From assembly GCA_017613735.1 (NCBI GenBank), contig JAGADF010000003.1:1-57487 (forward strand): a DNA stretch of 57,487 bases. Direction: 5' to 3'. The notes under the pieces were generated by a model. That model was not told where the DNA came from, ran no database searches, and saw nothing but the letters and a program-made list of their open reading frames with translations. This document shows, one piece after another, positions 43,017 through 52,395 of the stretch. Each line of letters opens with the position of its first letter. The first letter of the stretch is position 1. The position numbers and the translations under genes are program-made. This DNA is from Clostridia bacterium (lineage in GTDB: Bacteria > Bacillota > Clostridia > Oscillospirales > Acutalibacteraceae).

Positions 43017-43763
43017 CTACATTTTATTAATCATATTCGCTAAGTAACCCGCGCCGAAGCCGTTGTCAATATTTACAACGCTTACTCCGCTTGCGCAGGA
43101 ATTGAGCATCGCGAGAAGAGCCGAAAGCCCCTCGTAATTCGCGCCGTAGCCGACGCTTGTCGGAACCGCTATAACGGGACAGTCGACCATACCGCCGACA
43201 ACGCTTGCGAGCGCGCCCTCCATTCCCGCGACGGCGATTACCACCTTTGCGTTCATAAGAATATCGGCGTTGTCAAAAAGTCTGTGAACGCCCGAAACGC
43301 CGACGTCATAAAGCCTTGTGACCTTGTTTCCGTAATACTCGGCTGTCTGCGCCGCTTCCTCGGCGACGGGAATGTCGCTCGTGCCGCCGGTGGCGATTAC
43401 GATATTGCCGATATTTTTATTTTCGGGCTTTTTGCCCGCCGTTGCGATTCTTGAAACGCTGTCATAAGAAAGGTCAACCGACTTTTTAATTTTTTCTGCC
43501 TTATCTTCGGAAAGACGGGTAATAAGAACGCTTTCGCACGAATTATCAAGTATATGGCTGATAATCGAAATAATCTGTTCGGCGGTTTTACCCTCGCCGT
43601 AGACGACCTCGTTTTCACCCTGACGTATTCCTCTGTGAGTGTCGATTTTGGCGAAATGCAAATCCTCATACGGCTGAAGCTTAATTCTGTTAACCGCTTC
43701 ATCAACCGATGTTTCGCCGTCGGCAACCTTATTAAGCAAAGCTTTAAGTTCGTCTTTATTCAT
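43017..43763 (-). CDS. larB: Pyridinium biscarboxylate mononucleotide synthase LarB
   Basis: A 248-residue enzyme of the PurE-like family. It carboxylates the pyridine ring of nicotinic acid adenine dinucleotide and releases AMP, the first step to the nickel-pincer cofactor. The C-terminal PurE-like core is clear: IVIATGGTSDIPVAEEAA, DVGVSGVHR, VVGGMVDCPVIAVPTS and NIDNGFGAGYLA. It begins 8 bases inside the end of larE, so translation is coupled. Context with larE and larC is decisive. Confidence 0.95.
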   Translation of the reverse strand: MNKDELKALLNKVADGETSVDEAVNRIKLQPYEDLHFAKIDTHRGIRQGENEVVYGEGKTAEQIISIISHILDNSCESVLITRLSEDKAEKIKKSVDLSYDSVSRIATAGKKPENKNIGNIVIATGGTSDIPVAEEAAQTAEYYGNKVTRLYDVGVSGVHRLFDNADILMNAKVVIAVAGMEGALASVVGGMVDCPVIAVPTSVGYGANYEGLSALLAMLNSCASGVSVVNIDNGFGAGYLANMINKM

Positions 43764-44529
43764 CGGCTCTCTCCTTTAAATCAAGATAAATGTTTTCGTA
43801 GAATTCCGACAGCATTTTAACAGTCAAATCCCTTTTTTCAAAAATCAGATTAAAATCTTCTCTCCCAAGTTCAAGCTTTGCGCTGCTGCCGAGATTTCTG
43901 ACGCGAAAGTTTTTAAACCCAAGGTCAAAAAGAATATTTTCCGCTTTTTCGGTTTTTTCAAGAAGCTCTTTTGTAATAACCGTATTTGTAGGAATCCTTG
44001 TCGCAAGGCAGGCGTAGGACGGTTTGTCGGAAACGGGAAGACCGTTTTCCCTTGCGATTTTCCTTATATCCTTTTTAGCGTAACCGCATAACCTAAGAGG
44101 GGAGAGCACGCCTGATTCCGAAAGAGCCCTGAATCCCGGTCTGTCGTCAATGTCGTCCGAAAAATTAGTGCCGTCAAGAACCGTAGTGAAACCGTCCTCT
44201 GCGGCGGAAGCGATTATCGCTGCGAAAACCCGCTTTTTACAGTAATAGCAGCGGTCGGCGGGGTTTTTTACTACGGTGTCGTCCGAAAGCACGTCAACCG
44301 AAATCACGTTGAGCTTTATGTCAAGCATTTTTGCAATTTTTAAGGCGTCGTTATATTCGAATTCGGGCTGAAAAGCGGATTTTACATAATACGCTTCAAC
44401 CCTGTCGGCATATTTTTTACTTAAAAGCAAAAGCACCGCAGAGTCCACTCCGCCTGAAAACGCGACGGCAACTTCTTTATGCAGTTTGAAAAAATCTTCA
44501 ATTCTCATACTTATACGGTCTTTATTCAT
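43756..44529 (-). CDS. larE: Pyridinium biscarboxylate mononucleotide sulfurtransferase LarE
   Basis: An ATP-pyrophosphatase family enzyme that converts the two carboxylates of the pincer precursor to thiocarboxylates. The PP-loop AFSGGVDSAV (residues 23-32) activates with ATP. Cys174 in YACLATR appears to correspond to the sacrificial sulfur-donating Cys of the L. plantarum enzyme. A CYYC pair (94-97) is also present. The start is uncertain: 44529 is used because a -10-like TATGAT overlaps the earlier ATG at 44556, while another in-frame ATG lies at 44508. It is the first gene of larE-larB-larC-reductase. No larA (lactate racemase) is in the window. Confidence 0.92.
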   Translation of the reverse strand: MNKDRISMRIEDFFKLHKEVAVAFSGGVDSAVLLLLSKKYADRVEAYYVKSAFQPEFEYNDALKIAKMLDIKLNVISVDVLSDDTVVKNPADRCYYCKKRVFAAIIASAAEDGFTTVLDGTNFSDDIDDRPGFRALSESGVLSPLRLCGYAKKDIRKIARENGLPVSDKPSYACLATRIPTNTVITKELLEKTEKAENILFDLGFKNFRVRNLGSSAKLELGREDFNLIFEKRDLTVKMLSEFYENIYLDLKERADE

Positions 44530-44684
44530 TTTATTTTTCTTTGATAATTGTATCATATTGAATTATAAAAGTATACCCTAAAAGGAAAAAATCTTAAAGG
44601 CGGTATTAAAAAAACTATACCACTTATTAAAAAATATGTTATAATATTTTTGTAGCAATCATTCTTTTTAAGGAGCCGATAACA

Positions 44685-45623
44685 ATGAAATCAGTTAAAA
44701 AAACATTTGCAATTATTCTTACGGCTGTGATGATGCTTCTTATGTTTACGGTTGCCGCTTTTGCGGATGACGCGAAACATACCGTTACGTTTGACTACAA
44801 CGGTCACGGCGATAAATACGAGCTTGAAATTGAAGACGGCAAATCTCTTTACGATACTCTTATGGAACTTACGGATGATCGCAAGGCGTCCGATGAGGTT
44901 CACGCGGGAATGTACGCCGAGGTTGACGAAGACGGAGTCCACTACAGAGTAAAGGGATATTATACGGATAAAGAATGCAAAAACAGTTATAATTCAATGA
45001 ATCCGGTTACCGAAGATATAACCGTTTACGCAAAGTGGGAGGAGCGTATTGACGAGGTTATAATTACGGTTGTTCCGCCCGAGGACGGGAAAAAGGTCGA
45101 AACGCCCGAAAACGACTGGGCTTCGCAGTCATATCTGCCCGAGGTCAGTCTTCCCGACGGCGCGCCGTATCATTTCGAGCGTTATGATAACGGCAAGGAC
45201 GACCCGGCGAGGTATTGGTGGGCGAAGGGCCCCGAAGGCGGCTCCAACGCGTTTAACGATACCTTTGAAAGCGGAAAGGAATATCAGGCGCTTCTGTGGC
45301 TTGCTACGGATAAAGAACACTACTTTTCTACAAGTCTTAAAGTTACCGTCATAAACGGCAAGTGGGTTAAGGATGAAAGCGAGCTTGATACGATTAATCC
45401 GATGATTTGTATCAGCGCCGTTGCCGTTGAACAGAAAGCCAAAGAAAAGACTGACGAAAAGGCTGATTTTGATAAAAAGACGGACAAAAACGAAAACGAA
45501 ATTCCACATACGGGGAAAGCCGTAAGTCCTTTGAATACTGTTATTATTGCTTTTATCGGCGCGTTTGCGGTTACTCTGACCGTTCTGTGCAAAAGAATCG
45601 GAGTTAAGTCTGTAAAAGACTGA
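44685..45623 (+). CDS. Small sortase-anchored surface protein with InlB-type repeat
   Basis: A 312-residue secreted protein. After the signal peptide (about 1-27), an InlB/Listeria-Bacteroides type repeat spans about 32-115 (HTVTFDYNGHG to VYAKWEE). A beta domain of about 120 residues follows, with YWWAKGPEGG. A Lys/Asp/Glu linker precedes the C-terminal IPHTG sorting signal (273-277), membrane helix and basic tail. It is therefore fixed to peptidoglycan by sortase. AAGGAGCC precedes the ATG. The function is unknown; adhesion or ligand binding is likely. Confidence 0.88.
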   Translation: MKSVKKTFAIILTAVMMLLMFTVAAFADDAKHTVTFDYNGHGDKYELEIEDGKSLYDTLMELTDDRKASDEVHAGMYAEVDEDGVHYRVKGYYTDKECKNSYNSMNPVTEDITVYAKWEERIDEVIITVVPPEDGKKVETPENDWASQSYLPEVSLPDGAPYHFERYDNGKDDPARYWWAKGPEGGSNAFNDTFESGKEYQALLWLATDKEHYFSTSLKVTVINGKWVKDESELDTINPMICISAVAVEQKAKEKTDEKADFDKKTDKNENEIPHTGKAVSPLNTVIIAFIGAFAVTLTVLCKRIGVKSVKD

Positions 45624-45672
45624 TAAAATACAGGCAAGTTTAATTCAGAATTATTTTTTTGGAGGGTACATT

Positions 45673-46647
45673 ATGAAAAAATCCGCAAAAACGGTTCTCA
45701 TTCTTTTTGTAGTCGCGGTTATCGCGGCGGCAGTTGCTCTTATAGTTTTATTCCCGCCCGTTGTCGAAACGGGTTATGAGGAAAAGGTCGACGCCCTTTC
45801 GTTTATGGAGAACACGCGTGAGACCGCAGTGCCTCAGACCGAGATTTACAACCTCATCTCAGACCACTTTAACAGCGCTCTTCCCGAGGGCAAGACCGAA
45901 AAGAAAGCCATTGTAATAGGCTACGACGGCTGCAGGGCTGATACTTTCACTCTTCTCGACAGCGAGCATAAGAGCGCGGTTAAAACGCTTCTTGCCGACG
46001 GCGGTCACGCTGTATTCAGCTATTGCGGCGGCGTTAATATGCCCGAAATAAATACTCAGGACACCTCAACCGCTCCGGGCTGGTGCTCAATGCTTACGGG
46101 TAAGTGGGCTGAAACTCACGGCGTTTACAAAAACTATCAGCCCAAGGAAATTGAACCGAAAACTCTTCTCATAAGTTTAATTGAAGACGGAAAAATCGAT
46201 TCAAGCGCGTTCTATGTTTCGTGGGCAGGACATTTTTCAAAGCCGAAAGCCACATATATCAACGAGCTTAATTACATTGAAGAGAACAACATAAATTCCG
46301 TTTTCCTTCGCGCGGAAAATGACGACGGCACTAAGGCGAATGTCCTTGCCGATATTAATAAGGCGGACTGCTCCGACTTTATTTTCCTTACTCTCGAATA
46401 CACCGACCACAACGGTCACGCCACGGGCTTTTCGCTTGACAATCCCAATTATACAAACGGCTTTTACAGCGCGGATGAAACGGGACTCGAGTTTATAGAA
46501 GCGATTAAATCAAGAAAAACCTATGAAAACGAGGACTGGCTTATTCTTATCACAACCGACCACGGCGGAATAAGAAGAAATCACGGCGGACCTTCGGTTC
46601 AGGAAAGAACGACGTTTATCGTTTCAAACAAGGAAATAGCTCAATAA
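45673..46647 (+). CDS. Exported phosphodiesterase/alkaline-phosphatase-superfamily protein
   Basis: A 324-residue protein with an N-terminal membrane anchor (about 7-30). Two-metal site residues are visible: IGYDGCRAD (first Asp), TSTAPGWCSMLTGKW (nucleophile Thr/Ser), EYTDHNGHATG (Asp, His) and TTDHGGIRRNHGG (Asp, His, and later His). This pattern is that of type I phosphodiesterases/nucleotide pyrophosphatases and related phospho- or sulfo-transferases. It should act outside the membrane. It lies 49 bases after the wall-protein gene and shares its strand, so the two may be co-transcribed. Confidence 0.87.
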   Translation: MKKSAKTVLILFVVAVIAAAVALIVLFPPVVETGYEEKVDALSFMENTRETAVPQTEIYNLISDHFNSALPEGKTEKKAIVIGYDGCRADTFTLLDSEHKSAVKTLLADGGHAVFSYCGGVNMPEINTQDTSTAPGWCSMLTGKWAETHGVYKNYQPKEIEPKTLLISLIEDGKIDSSAFYVSWAGHFSKPKATYINELNYIEENNINSVFLRAENDDGTKANVLADINKADCSDFIFLTLEYTDHNGHATGFSLDNPNYTNGFYSADETGLEFIEAIKSRKTYENEDWLILITTDHGGIRRNHGGPSVQERTTFIVSNKEIAQ

Positions 46648-46652
46648 AAAAT

Positions 46653-46678
46653 AAGGGCATCCCGTACGGGATGCCCTT
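46653..46678. terminator. Bidirectional terminator between convergent genes
   Basis: AAGGGCATCCC pairs with GGGATGCCCTT around GTAC. Confidence 0.85.
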
Positions 46679-46692
46679 TGATTATGTGAATA

Positions 46693-47565
46693 TCAAAGCA
46701 TATGTTTAATCGGTTCAATTTCTTTTGCATTTTCAAAGCCGTAGAAATTTACCGCGTTAAGACCTAACATTTTTTCTTTGTCCGCAAGAGAGATTTCATT
46801 CGTCTTAACAATGAAATCAAAGCTCATTTTATAGGTTATTTCAACCATTGTTCTCGGGTAGTCGCTGCCGAACATAAGCTTGTCGAAGCCGCATACATAA
46901 GCCGCCTCGTTAATTGATTTTATCGCGGTAGGGTAGGGGTAAAATTCGCTGTTAAACAGCCATGTAATGCCGCCCGATTCAATGAAAACATTTTTCATTC
47001 TCGCGAGCTTTATCTGTTCGAGCCAGTTTTCTCTTGTCACCATTCCGAAATGACCTATCGCGATTTTAAGGTCGGGCAGCTGCTCTGCAATTTCCTTTAA
47101 AGCACCCGTCTGTTCGTCGCCGTCCGCGAGGTCAACGGAAATGAATTTGCCGTTGTCGTTTGCGGCTTTGAAAACCTCAAAATGCTTTGTAAGGTCCTTT
47201 TCGTTTAACTTGCACGCGCAAAGCTTGATTCCGTCAAATCCGTCGACCGAAAACGGCTTTCCCTCTTCATAAAGGGAACAGATTTTAATTCTGTCGGGGT
47301 ATTTGTTTTTGGATTCAAGAAGGTATTCGTCCTGATTCCCGTCCATAACCTCCTGAGTTATGACCGCGCCCGAAACGCAGGCGTAATCCATATTTGAAAT
47401 AAGCATTTCGACGTTGTTTTCGCCGTCAAGCATATACGGCGGCATCATCTGTCTTGTTTCGCCCGCAAAAAGGCTTCTGCCGTTTTTAAGTCCCCTGACG
47501 GGTGTTGAATTGTGAACGCCGTTCTGCGTTTTCCATAAGTGGGTATGAGCGTCAATTATAATCAT
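46693..47565 (-). CDS. Amidohydrolase-family (amidohydro_2) metal-dependent hydrolase
   Basis: A 290-residue TIM-barrel protein. It starts with IIIDAHTHLW, the metal-binding His-x-His of the amidohydrolase superfamily, and later has IAIGHFGM and LMFGSDYPRT (metal Asp). This COG2159/COG3618-like branch includes decarboxylases and sugar-lactone hydrolases. The two dehydrogenase genes upstream suggest a sugar oxidation route in which it opens a lactone, but that is inference. It is the last gene of the run, 84 bases after the 47650 gene. Confidence 0.82.
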   Translation of the reverse strand: MIIIDAHTHLWKTQNGVHNSTPVRGLKNGRSLFAGETRQMMPPYMLDGENNVEMLISNMDYACVSGAVITQEVMDGNQDEYLLESKNKYPDRIKICSLYEEGKPFSVDGFDGIKLCACKLNEKDLTKHFEVFKAANDNGKFISVDLADGDEQTGALKEIAEQLPDLKIAIGHFGMVTRENWLEQIKLARMKNVFIESGGITWLFNSEFYPYPTAIKSINEAAYVCGFDKLMFGSDYPRTMVEITYKMSFDFIVKTNEISLADKEKMLGLNAVNFYGFENAKEIEPIKHML

Positions 47566-47649
47566 AAGGTAACACCGTCCTTGAAAATGGCTATCTCACG
47601 GTAGCCGTTTTTTTCATTTTTGGCAGGCTTTCCGTTTGCGGTTTTTATA

Positions 47650-48675
47650 TCAGTCAGCGTCCGAAAATTTAATAACGAGCTTTGCAAGCGAGCCGTCGTT
47701 GTTCGCAAGCGAATTGAAAGCCTTTTCGGCATTTTCCGCTTCGTAAACTCCGCTTATCATTTTTGTAATGTCAACCTTGCCAGAAGAAACGAGGTCGATA
47801 AGTGTTTTAAAGTCCTTTGTATAGGCGTTTCTGCTTCCGAAAATGTTAAGCTCTTTTTTAAGGATGACGGAATGGACAAACGTAGTTTCCTTTTTGCCGT
47901 TGCCTATAAGAATAACGTTTGCGCCGTGAGCCGCCTGCTCAATACAGCTTAAAAACGTAACGGGCAGACCGCACGCTTCAACGCATACGTCAAAGCCCTG
48001 GCCGTTTGTAAAAGCGGAGCATTTTTCGTTAATGTCGTCCGTCTTGCTGTTGATAACAAGCTCTGCGCCGTATTCTTCGGCGAGATTGAGCCTGCTTTCT
48101 ATAAGGTCGGCAACCGCTACTCTTGCGCCCATTGATTTTGCCTTGATAAGGGCGAAAAGACCTATCGGACCCGCGCCCATAATAAGAAGATTATCGCCCT
48201 GTTTTATCTCTGCTCTCGAAAGGGCGTGAGCACTTATTGAAAACGGCTCGATAAGCGCCAGCTGTTCGGCGCTTAAGCCCTTGCCGTCAATAAGTCTTTC
48301 AACAGGCATTGTAATATATTCCTGAAAACTGCCGTCACGCTGAACACCCATTGTCTGATTATCGTGACAGGCGTTTACGAGCCCGCGTCTGCACGCGTAA
48401 CATTCGCCGCAGTTAAAATACGGATTGCAGGTAATTACGTCGCCGACTTTGAAGCCCGCGTCGTTTTCGTCAATCTCGACTATCTGCGCCGAAAACTCGT
48501 GACCGGGAATCCTCGGGTACGAGGTGAAAGGCTGATTGCCCGTAAACGAAGCGACGTCCGCGCCGCATATACCGCAGTAAAGCACCTTTAAAAGAGCCTC
48601 GCCGTCTTTCCTGACGGGCTTTTCCTTTTCAATTATTTTTATTTCAAAAGGTTTTGTGATTTGAATAGCTTTCAT
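47650..48675 (-). CDS. Zinc-dependent medium-chain alcohol/polyol dehydrogenase
   Basis: A 341-residue MDR enzyme. Catalytic zinc ligands are in LYCGICGAD and IPGHEFSA; the structural zinc quartet is CGECYACRRGLVNAC. The NAD fold shows IMGAGPIGLFA. It resembles sorbitol, L-threonine and L-gulonate/L-idonate type dehydrogenases that oxidise a secondary alcohol. It starts at the base following the end of the 48676 gene, so it is tightly coupled to it. The substrate is unknown, probably a polyol or sugar acid. Confidence 0.88.
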   Translation of the reverse strand: MKAIQITKPFEIKIIEKEKPVRKDGEALLKVLYCGICGADVASFTGNQPFTSYPRIPGHEFSAQIVEIDENDAGFKVGDVITCNPYFNCGECYACRRGLVNACHDNQTMGVQRDGSFQEYITMPVERLIDGKGLSAEQLALIEPFSISAHALSRAEIKQGDNLLIMGAGPIGLFALIKAKSMGARVAVADLIESRLNLAEEYGAELVINSKTDDINEKCSAFTNGQGFDVCVEACGLPVTFLSCIEQAAHGANVILIGNGKKETTFVHSVILKKELNIFGSRNAYTKDFKTLIDLVSSGKVDITKMISGVYEAENAEKAFNSLANNDGSLAKLVIKFSDAD

Positions 48676-49881
48676 TTATCTATCCTCGTCAATATATTTT
48701 TTATTCCAGATTACGGCAGTTTTGAGCGGAGCGCCCTTGCAGTAAATCCTGTTTTCATACGCGTCTATGGGGTTTGAAGTGAATTCATCCCTGTCAATAA
48801 GCTCGACAAGTTCGTCAAAACAGCTTTCGCACAGTATTTCAATAGCCGTTTCCATATGCTTCTGCGTAAAGTTAATCGAAGAAAGAATAACGTGATTTTT
48901 AAAGCCGAAGGGCATTGTGTCAAAGGTAACCTTCGGGCCGAGAGAAAAGCTGTCGTATATTCCGTTGCAGCCGAGAACGCCGTGTTCGAATGCGATTCTG
49001 CTTTCAATTTCGGCGCCGCTCGTTCCGACAAAGCAGGAGCAGGGCGAACCGAAATAGCCTGTGATTCTTTTTGCGGTTTCCTTTTCGTCAAGACCGAAAA
49101 CGCACAGATACGACGCTTTTATATTTTTCTCTGCGAATTTTACCTTTTCGCTGTCGCTGCCGCTTCTTGCGACAAAAAGAATGTCCGCATCGGGATGGTT
49201 TCTTCTGATCTGGTCGCCGATAAACAGTCCCGTAGTGCCGAGTCCGTAAATAACAACCCGAGAAAAAGTTTCCTCCGTCGCCTTTTTCCTCGCGGTTTGT
49301 TCGTCGCATTTTTCACGCGCGGCTACAACTCTGAAATTCTGCGCCGAGCCTATGTCGCACATTCTCTCATGCTGAAAAATCGCGCATGCGTAAGGGTCGC
49401 TGAAAACAAGTCTTTTGGCAATCGTCAGCGGAAGTTTTTCAAGTTTTTCGTACTTTTCGGGAATATGCAGAAGCATATCGGGATTGAAATAGTTTTTATC
49501 GCTGAAAAGTCCGTCGGCGCCGTCGCAACCGTATTCAAAATAGGTTTCGTCCTCTGTAAAACGCGTCGGGTCAAAGCTGTCGCCGCCGCGGATAAGCACA
49601 ATGGCAAAGCGGTTTTCATCGGGCACGAATACCACGCCCTCGTGACCGTTAATAAGACGGTTTTCGCCCTTGGGAAACTTTTCCGAAAGCGCGTTTCTTC
49701 TTCCCATCTTCATAAGCTCGAAATCGGTTCCGCAAAAGCCGCAGAATACGGGAACGGCGACCTTTCCCTCCTTTAAAGGCTCGCCCCTGAGGCGTTGCCT
49801 TTTCGGATTGATAAGGTTAATCTCGCCGTAGCGAAGAGGCTCTTTCTCATCATTTACAAAATAGGTTGCATTTGTTTTCAT
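48676..49881 (-). CDS. Divergent medium-chain dehydrogenase, glucose-dehydrogenase-like
   Basis: A 401-residue protein. CGFCGTDFELM and INGHEGVV carry the catalytic zinc Cys and His-Glu pair, and VIYGLGTTGLFIGDQI is the NAD(P) loop. The structural zinc quartet of classical MDR enzymes is absent. An insertion (about residues 95-145) gives it a glucose-1-dehydrogenase-like layout. It might oxidise an aldose to a lactone. AAAAGGG precedes the ATG, 23 bases after the protease stop. Less typical than the next gene, so the activity is uncertain. Confidence 0.78.
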   Translation of the reverse strand: MKTNATYFVNDEKEPLRYGEINLINPKRQRLRGEPLKEGKVAVPVFCGFCGTDFELMKMGRRNALSEKFPKGENRLINGHEGVVFVPDENRFAIVLIRGGDSFDPTRFTEDETYFEYGCDGADGLFSDKNYFNPDMLLHIPEKYEKLEKLPLTIAKRLVFSDPYACAIFQHERMCDIGSAQNFRVVAAREKCDEQTARKKATEETFSRVVIYGLGTTGLFIGDQIRRNHPDADILFVARSGSDSEKVKFAEKNIKASYLCVFGLDEKETAKRITGYFGSPCSCFVGTSGAEIESRIAFEHGVLGCNGIYDSFSLGPKVTFDTMPFGFKNHVILSSINFTQKHMETAIEILCESCFDELVELIDRDEFTSNPIDAYENRIYCKGAPLKTAVIWNKKYIDEDR

Positions 49882-49904
49882 TTTAAAACCCTTTTCAGAA
49901 GAAT

Positions 49905-52382
49905 TCAGATTTTTTTACATACTCCGTTTGAATCGGCTCTGTATTTAACGCCGCTTACGGAGAAATCCTTGCTCTTATACATAATGCAGTCCGAGCCGAA
50001 ATAATACTTCTTGCCGTCAAGAGAAGCGAATTTTGACTTATATGCGATACAGTCCTTGCCGATATAGTACTTTTTGCCGTCGACGGAAATGAGCTTTGAT
50101 TTATATGCGGCTCCGTCCGAACCGAAATAGTATTTTTTACCGTCGATTGAAGCAAGACGGCTCTTATACATAACGCAGTCCGAACCGAAATAGTATTTCT
50201 TCCCGTCAAGAGAGGCGAGGCGGCTCTTGTACGCTACGCAGTCCGAGCCGAGATAGTACTTTTTGCCGTCAAGAGAAATAAGCCTTGAACTGTAGGCGGC
50301 TCCGTCCTTGCCGAGATAGTACTTTTTGTTGTTGACCGAAATAAGGCGGCTTGAATACATAATGCCGTTTGAGTTAAAGTAGTATTTTTTGCCGTTGACC
50401 GAGCGAAGTCCGGTAATCATTTCGCCGGTTGACCTGAAATAGTATTTATGGGTTTTGCCGTCGCGGCCTTTAAGCGTTTGCCAGCCGGTAGCAAAAACGC
50501 CCTCGGATTTCGCGTAATACCACTTGCCGTCCTTGTCCTGACCCCATCCGACAAGCTTTTTGAAATTCTTTTTCTGTTGGGAAGAACAGTTCTGGCAGAA
50601 ATAAAGGTCATAGCCGTCGGCGTCTGCCATGGGCTTTACCGTTTTATCGAATATATAATTGTGTCCCGTCGGCGAAATAACGGCGTCCTCTCTTGCCATT
50701 TCGACCGTGCAGGCTTTGTCATTAAAGTATCTGCGGCAGTACGTGCAGTAATAGCAGGGATTATAGCCGCAGTAAATACAGCCGGGACTTGAATTGCGGT
50801 AAACAGGGGAGTGAACGTGGGAGTCCACGTCGACAAATATGTTCATACTGTCGCCGTTGTCGTCGGGGAAGCCTACGCCTATGCCCGAAAGGGTTCTCAA
50901 CGCCCTCTTGTCGGCGTTTTTACCCGTTGCATAAAGCGGAAGATTAAGGGTTTCGCCGAAGGTGCCTGCGTAGTCCTCAGCCCAGTTTGCGCTGTTGAAA
51001 AACGGTCTGCCCAATAAGCTGCCGCTGCCGATAAAGGATAAAACCGAATTGTTCATTTCGGGATACAGAGGCATAACGGCAGGTCTGTGGTCAGTGTTAT
51101 TTACCTGATTGTCGTCTATGTATTTGTTGTAAACATTGTCGTCTACATGCCAGATTACGACGCCGCCGTTATCAAAGTAACTGTTGCCGAGAAATCTGTC
51201 CCAACCGTTAAACTGTCTGTTTTCGACAAGATAGTATTCGCCCGAATTCTGAGTGGGTATTATAACGGTTTTTATTTTCTGAGTTATGTCGTCATAATTC
51301 TGACTTGTCAGCTCGTAAACGCCGTTCTGAGTAATCTTTGTCGGCTTAATCCAGCCGAGCTGATATCTTGACCACGCGTCAAACGAAGCGGGAATATACG
51401 TTCCGTTTTCCTCGTCCTCGCACCACACGCCCGAGCACATAACGCTAAGCCTGTCTACGTCATAACCCGACCATTCAAGATTTGTCGAATAAACCGTGTC
51501 GTAAAGGTCGGGAAGCCCGAGATAATGGCCTAATTCGTGAGCGAGAATACAAATGGGCTCCTGAGTTTTTGTGTCAAGCTTTTCTGCGATTCCTATATAA
51601 GAATCTACCTTGACTCCGTCGCATACGGGAACCTTTAACGCGTTGAATCCGTAACCGTCAATAGCTTCGCTTATGCTGAACGAGTGCGACCAGAAGCTGT
51701 AGGTGTTATAGCTTGTCTGATATGCAGCTTCGTAGCCTGCGACGATAAAACCCAGAGCCATTTCGTTGTTTTCGATTTTTCCGTTTTTATTGTCGTCGTA
51801 CTTTGAAAAATCAACGTATGAGTTCGCCTTGCCGATAGCCGAAACAAACGCCTTTGTCATTGTAAAACTGTAATTCCAGTTGAGAACGGGGTCAAGCTGC
51901 TGAAGGGACCAGTTGTCGTGCTTCTGGTCAACGGTAACGTGAATAATGCCGTCGTTGAGCTTGTCATATTTATTGCTGTTATCGTTTCTGCCGTATGCCG
52001 AAGTCTCCTGAACGGGCACAAACGTAAACTGACCGAAGGACATGTCCGTATAATACTGCTTGAGCGAGCTTTCGCCCTGGAAAATCGTATTGCCCCAGTT
52101 GTAACTGTCGTTATAGCCGATATTGTCAAAGCCGATTACTATAATAACCAGCGGAATATTTTTTGTGATAGTTACTTTTCCAAGCTTTCTCATACCGCCG
52201 TTGTCACTTACTGTGCGGTCGGCGATATCGTCAAGTGTTACAAGCTTGTTTGTGTGGGACTTGCAGCTGCCGTTTTTCCCGTCTGAATGGTAAGCGGGGA
52301 CTGCGGACGAAGAAAAGGCAAGCGCTGATAAAAGCAGAACAACCGCCGATAATATGAGAATTGTTTTTAATGTCTTTTTCAT
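49905..52382 (-). CDS. Secreted M6-family metalloprotease with wall-binding repeats
   Basis: An 825-residue secreted zinc protease of the immune-inhibitor-A type. The start at 52382 (site GGAGAAAG) follows a spurious upstream extension; the signal peptide covers about 1-28. The catalytic motif is AHELGHYLGLPD with His282, Glu283 and His286. A calcium-loop-like DDNKNGKIENNE lies at about 196-207. After the catalytic domain comes a Cys-rich segment (CIYCGYNPCYYCTYC, later CQNC). About ten 20-residue choline-binding/glucan-binding type repeats (GKKYYFGSDG) reach the C-terminus and should hold it on the cell surface. The repeats are 60 bp in DNA and very alike. Confidence 0.92.
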   Translation of the reverse strand: MKKTLKTILILSAVVLLLSALAFSSSAVPAYHSDGKNGSCKSHTNKLVTLDDIADRTVSDNGGMRKLGKVTITKNIPLVIIVIGFDNIGYNDSYNWGNTIFQGESSLKQYYTDMSFGQFTFVPVQETSAYGRNDNSNKYDKLNDGIIHVTVDQKHDNWSLQQLDPVLNWNYSFTMTKAFVSAIGKANSYVDFSKYDDNKNGKIENNEMALGFIVAGYEAAYQTSYNTYSFWSHSFSISEAIDGYGFNALKVPVCDGVKVDSYIGIAEKLDTKTQEPICILAHELGHYLGLPDLYDTVYSTNLEWSGYDVDRLSVMCSGVWCEDEENGTYIPASFDAWSRYQLGWIKPTKITQNGVYELTSQNYDDITQKIKTVIIPTQNSGEYYLVENRQFNGWDRFLGNSYFDNGGVVIWHVDDNVYNKYIDDNQVNNTDHRPAVMPLYPEMNNSVLSFIGSGSLLGRPFFNSANWAEDYAGTFGETLNLPLYATGKNADKRALRTLSGIGVGFPDDNGDSMNIFVDVDSHVHSPVYRNSSPGCIYCGYNPCYYCTYCRRYFNDKACTVEMAREDAVISPTGHNYIFDKTVKPMADADGYDLYFCQNCSSQQKKNFKKLVGWGQDKDGKWYYAKSEGVFATGWQTLKGRDGKTHKYYFRSTGEMITGLRSVNGKKYYFNSNGIMYSSRLISVNNKKYYLGKDGAAYSSRLISLDGKKYYLGSDCVAYKSRLASLDGKKYYFGSDCVMYKSRLASIDGKKYYFGSDGAAYKSKLISVDGKKYYIGKDCIAYKSKFASLDGKKYYFGSDCIMYKSKDFSVSGVKYRADSNGVCKKI
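49950..50380 (-). repeat. 60-bp tandem coding repeats in the M6 protease
   Basis: Successive 60-bp units encode GKKYYxGxDxxxYxSxxxS(V/L)D. Several neighbours differ by only a few bases, so the array can expand or shrink by slippage or recombination. Confidence 0.8.
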
Positions 52383-52395
52383 AGTCTTTCTCCGA

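Noticed and set aside
48856-49776. A 306-codon open frame on the plus strand
   Set aside because: It lies antisense to the medium-chain dehydrogenase gene, which has family motifs, and it shows no start signals.
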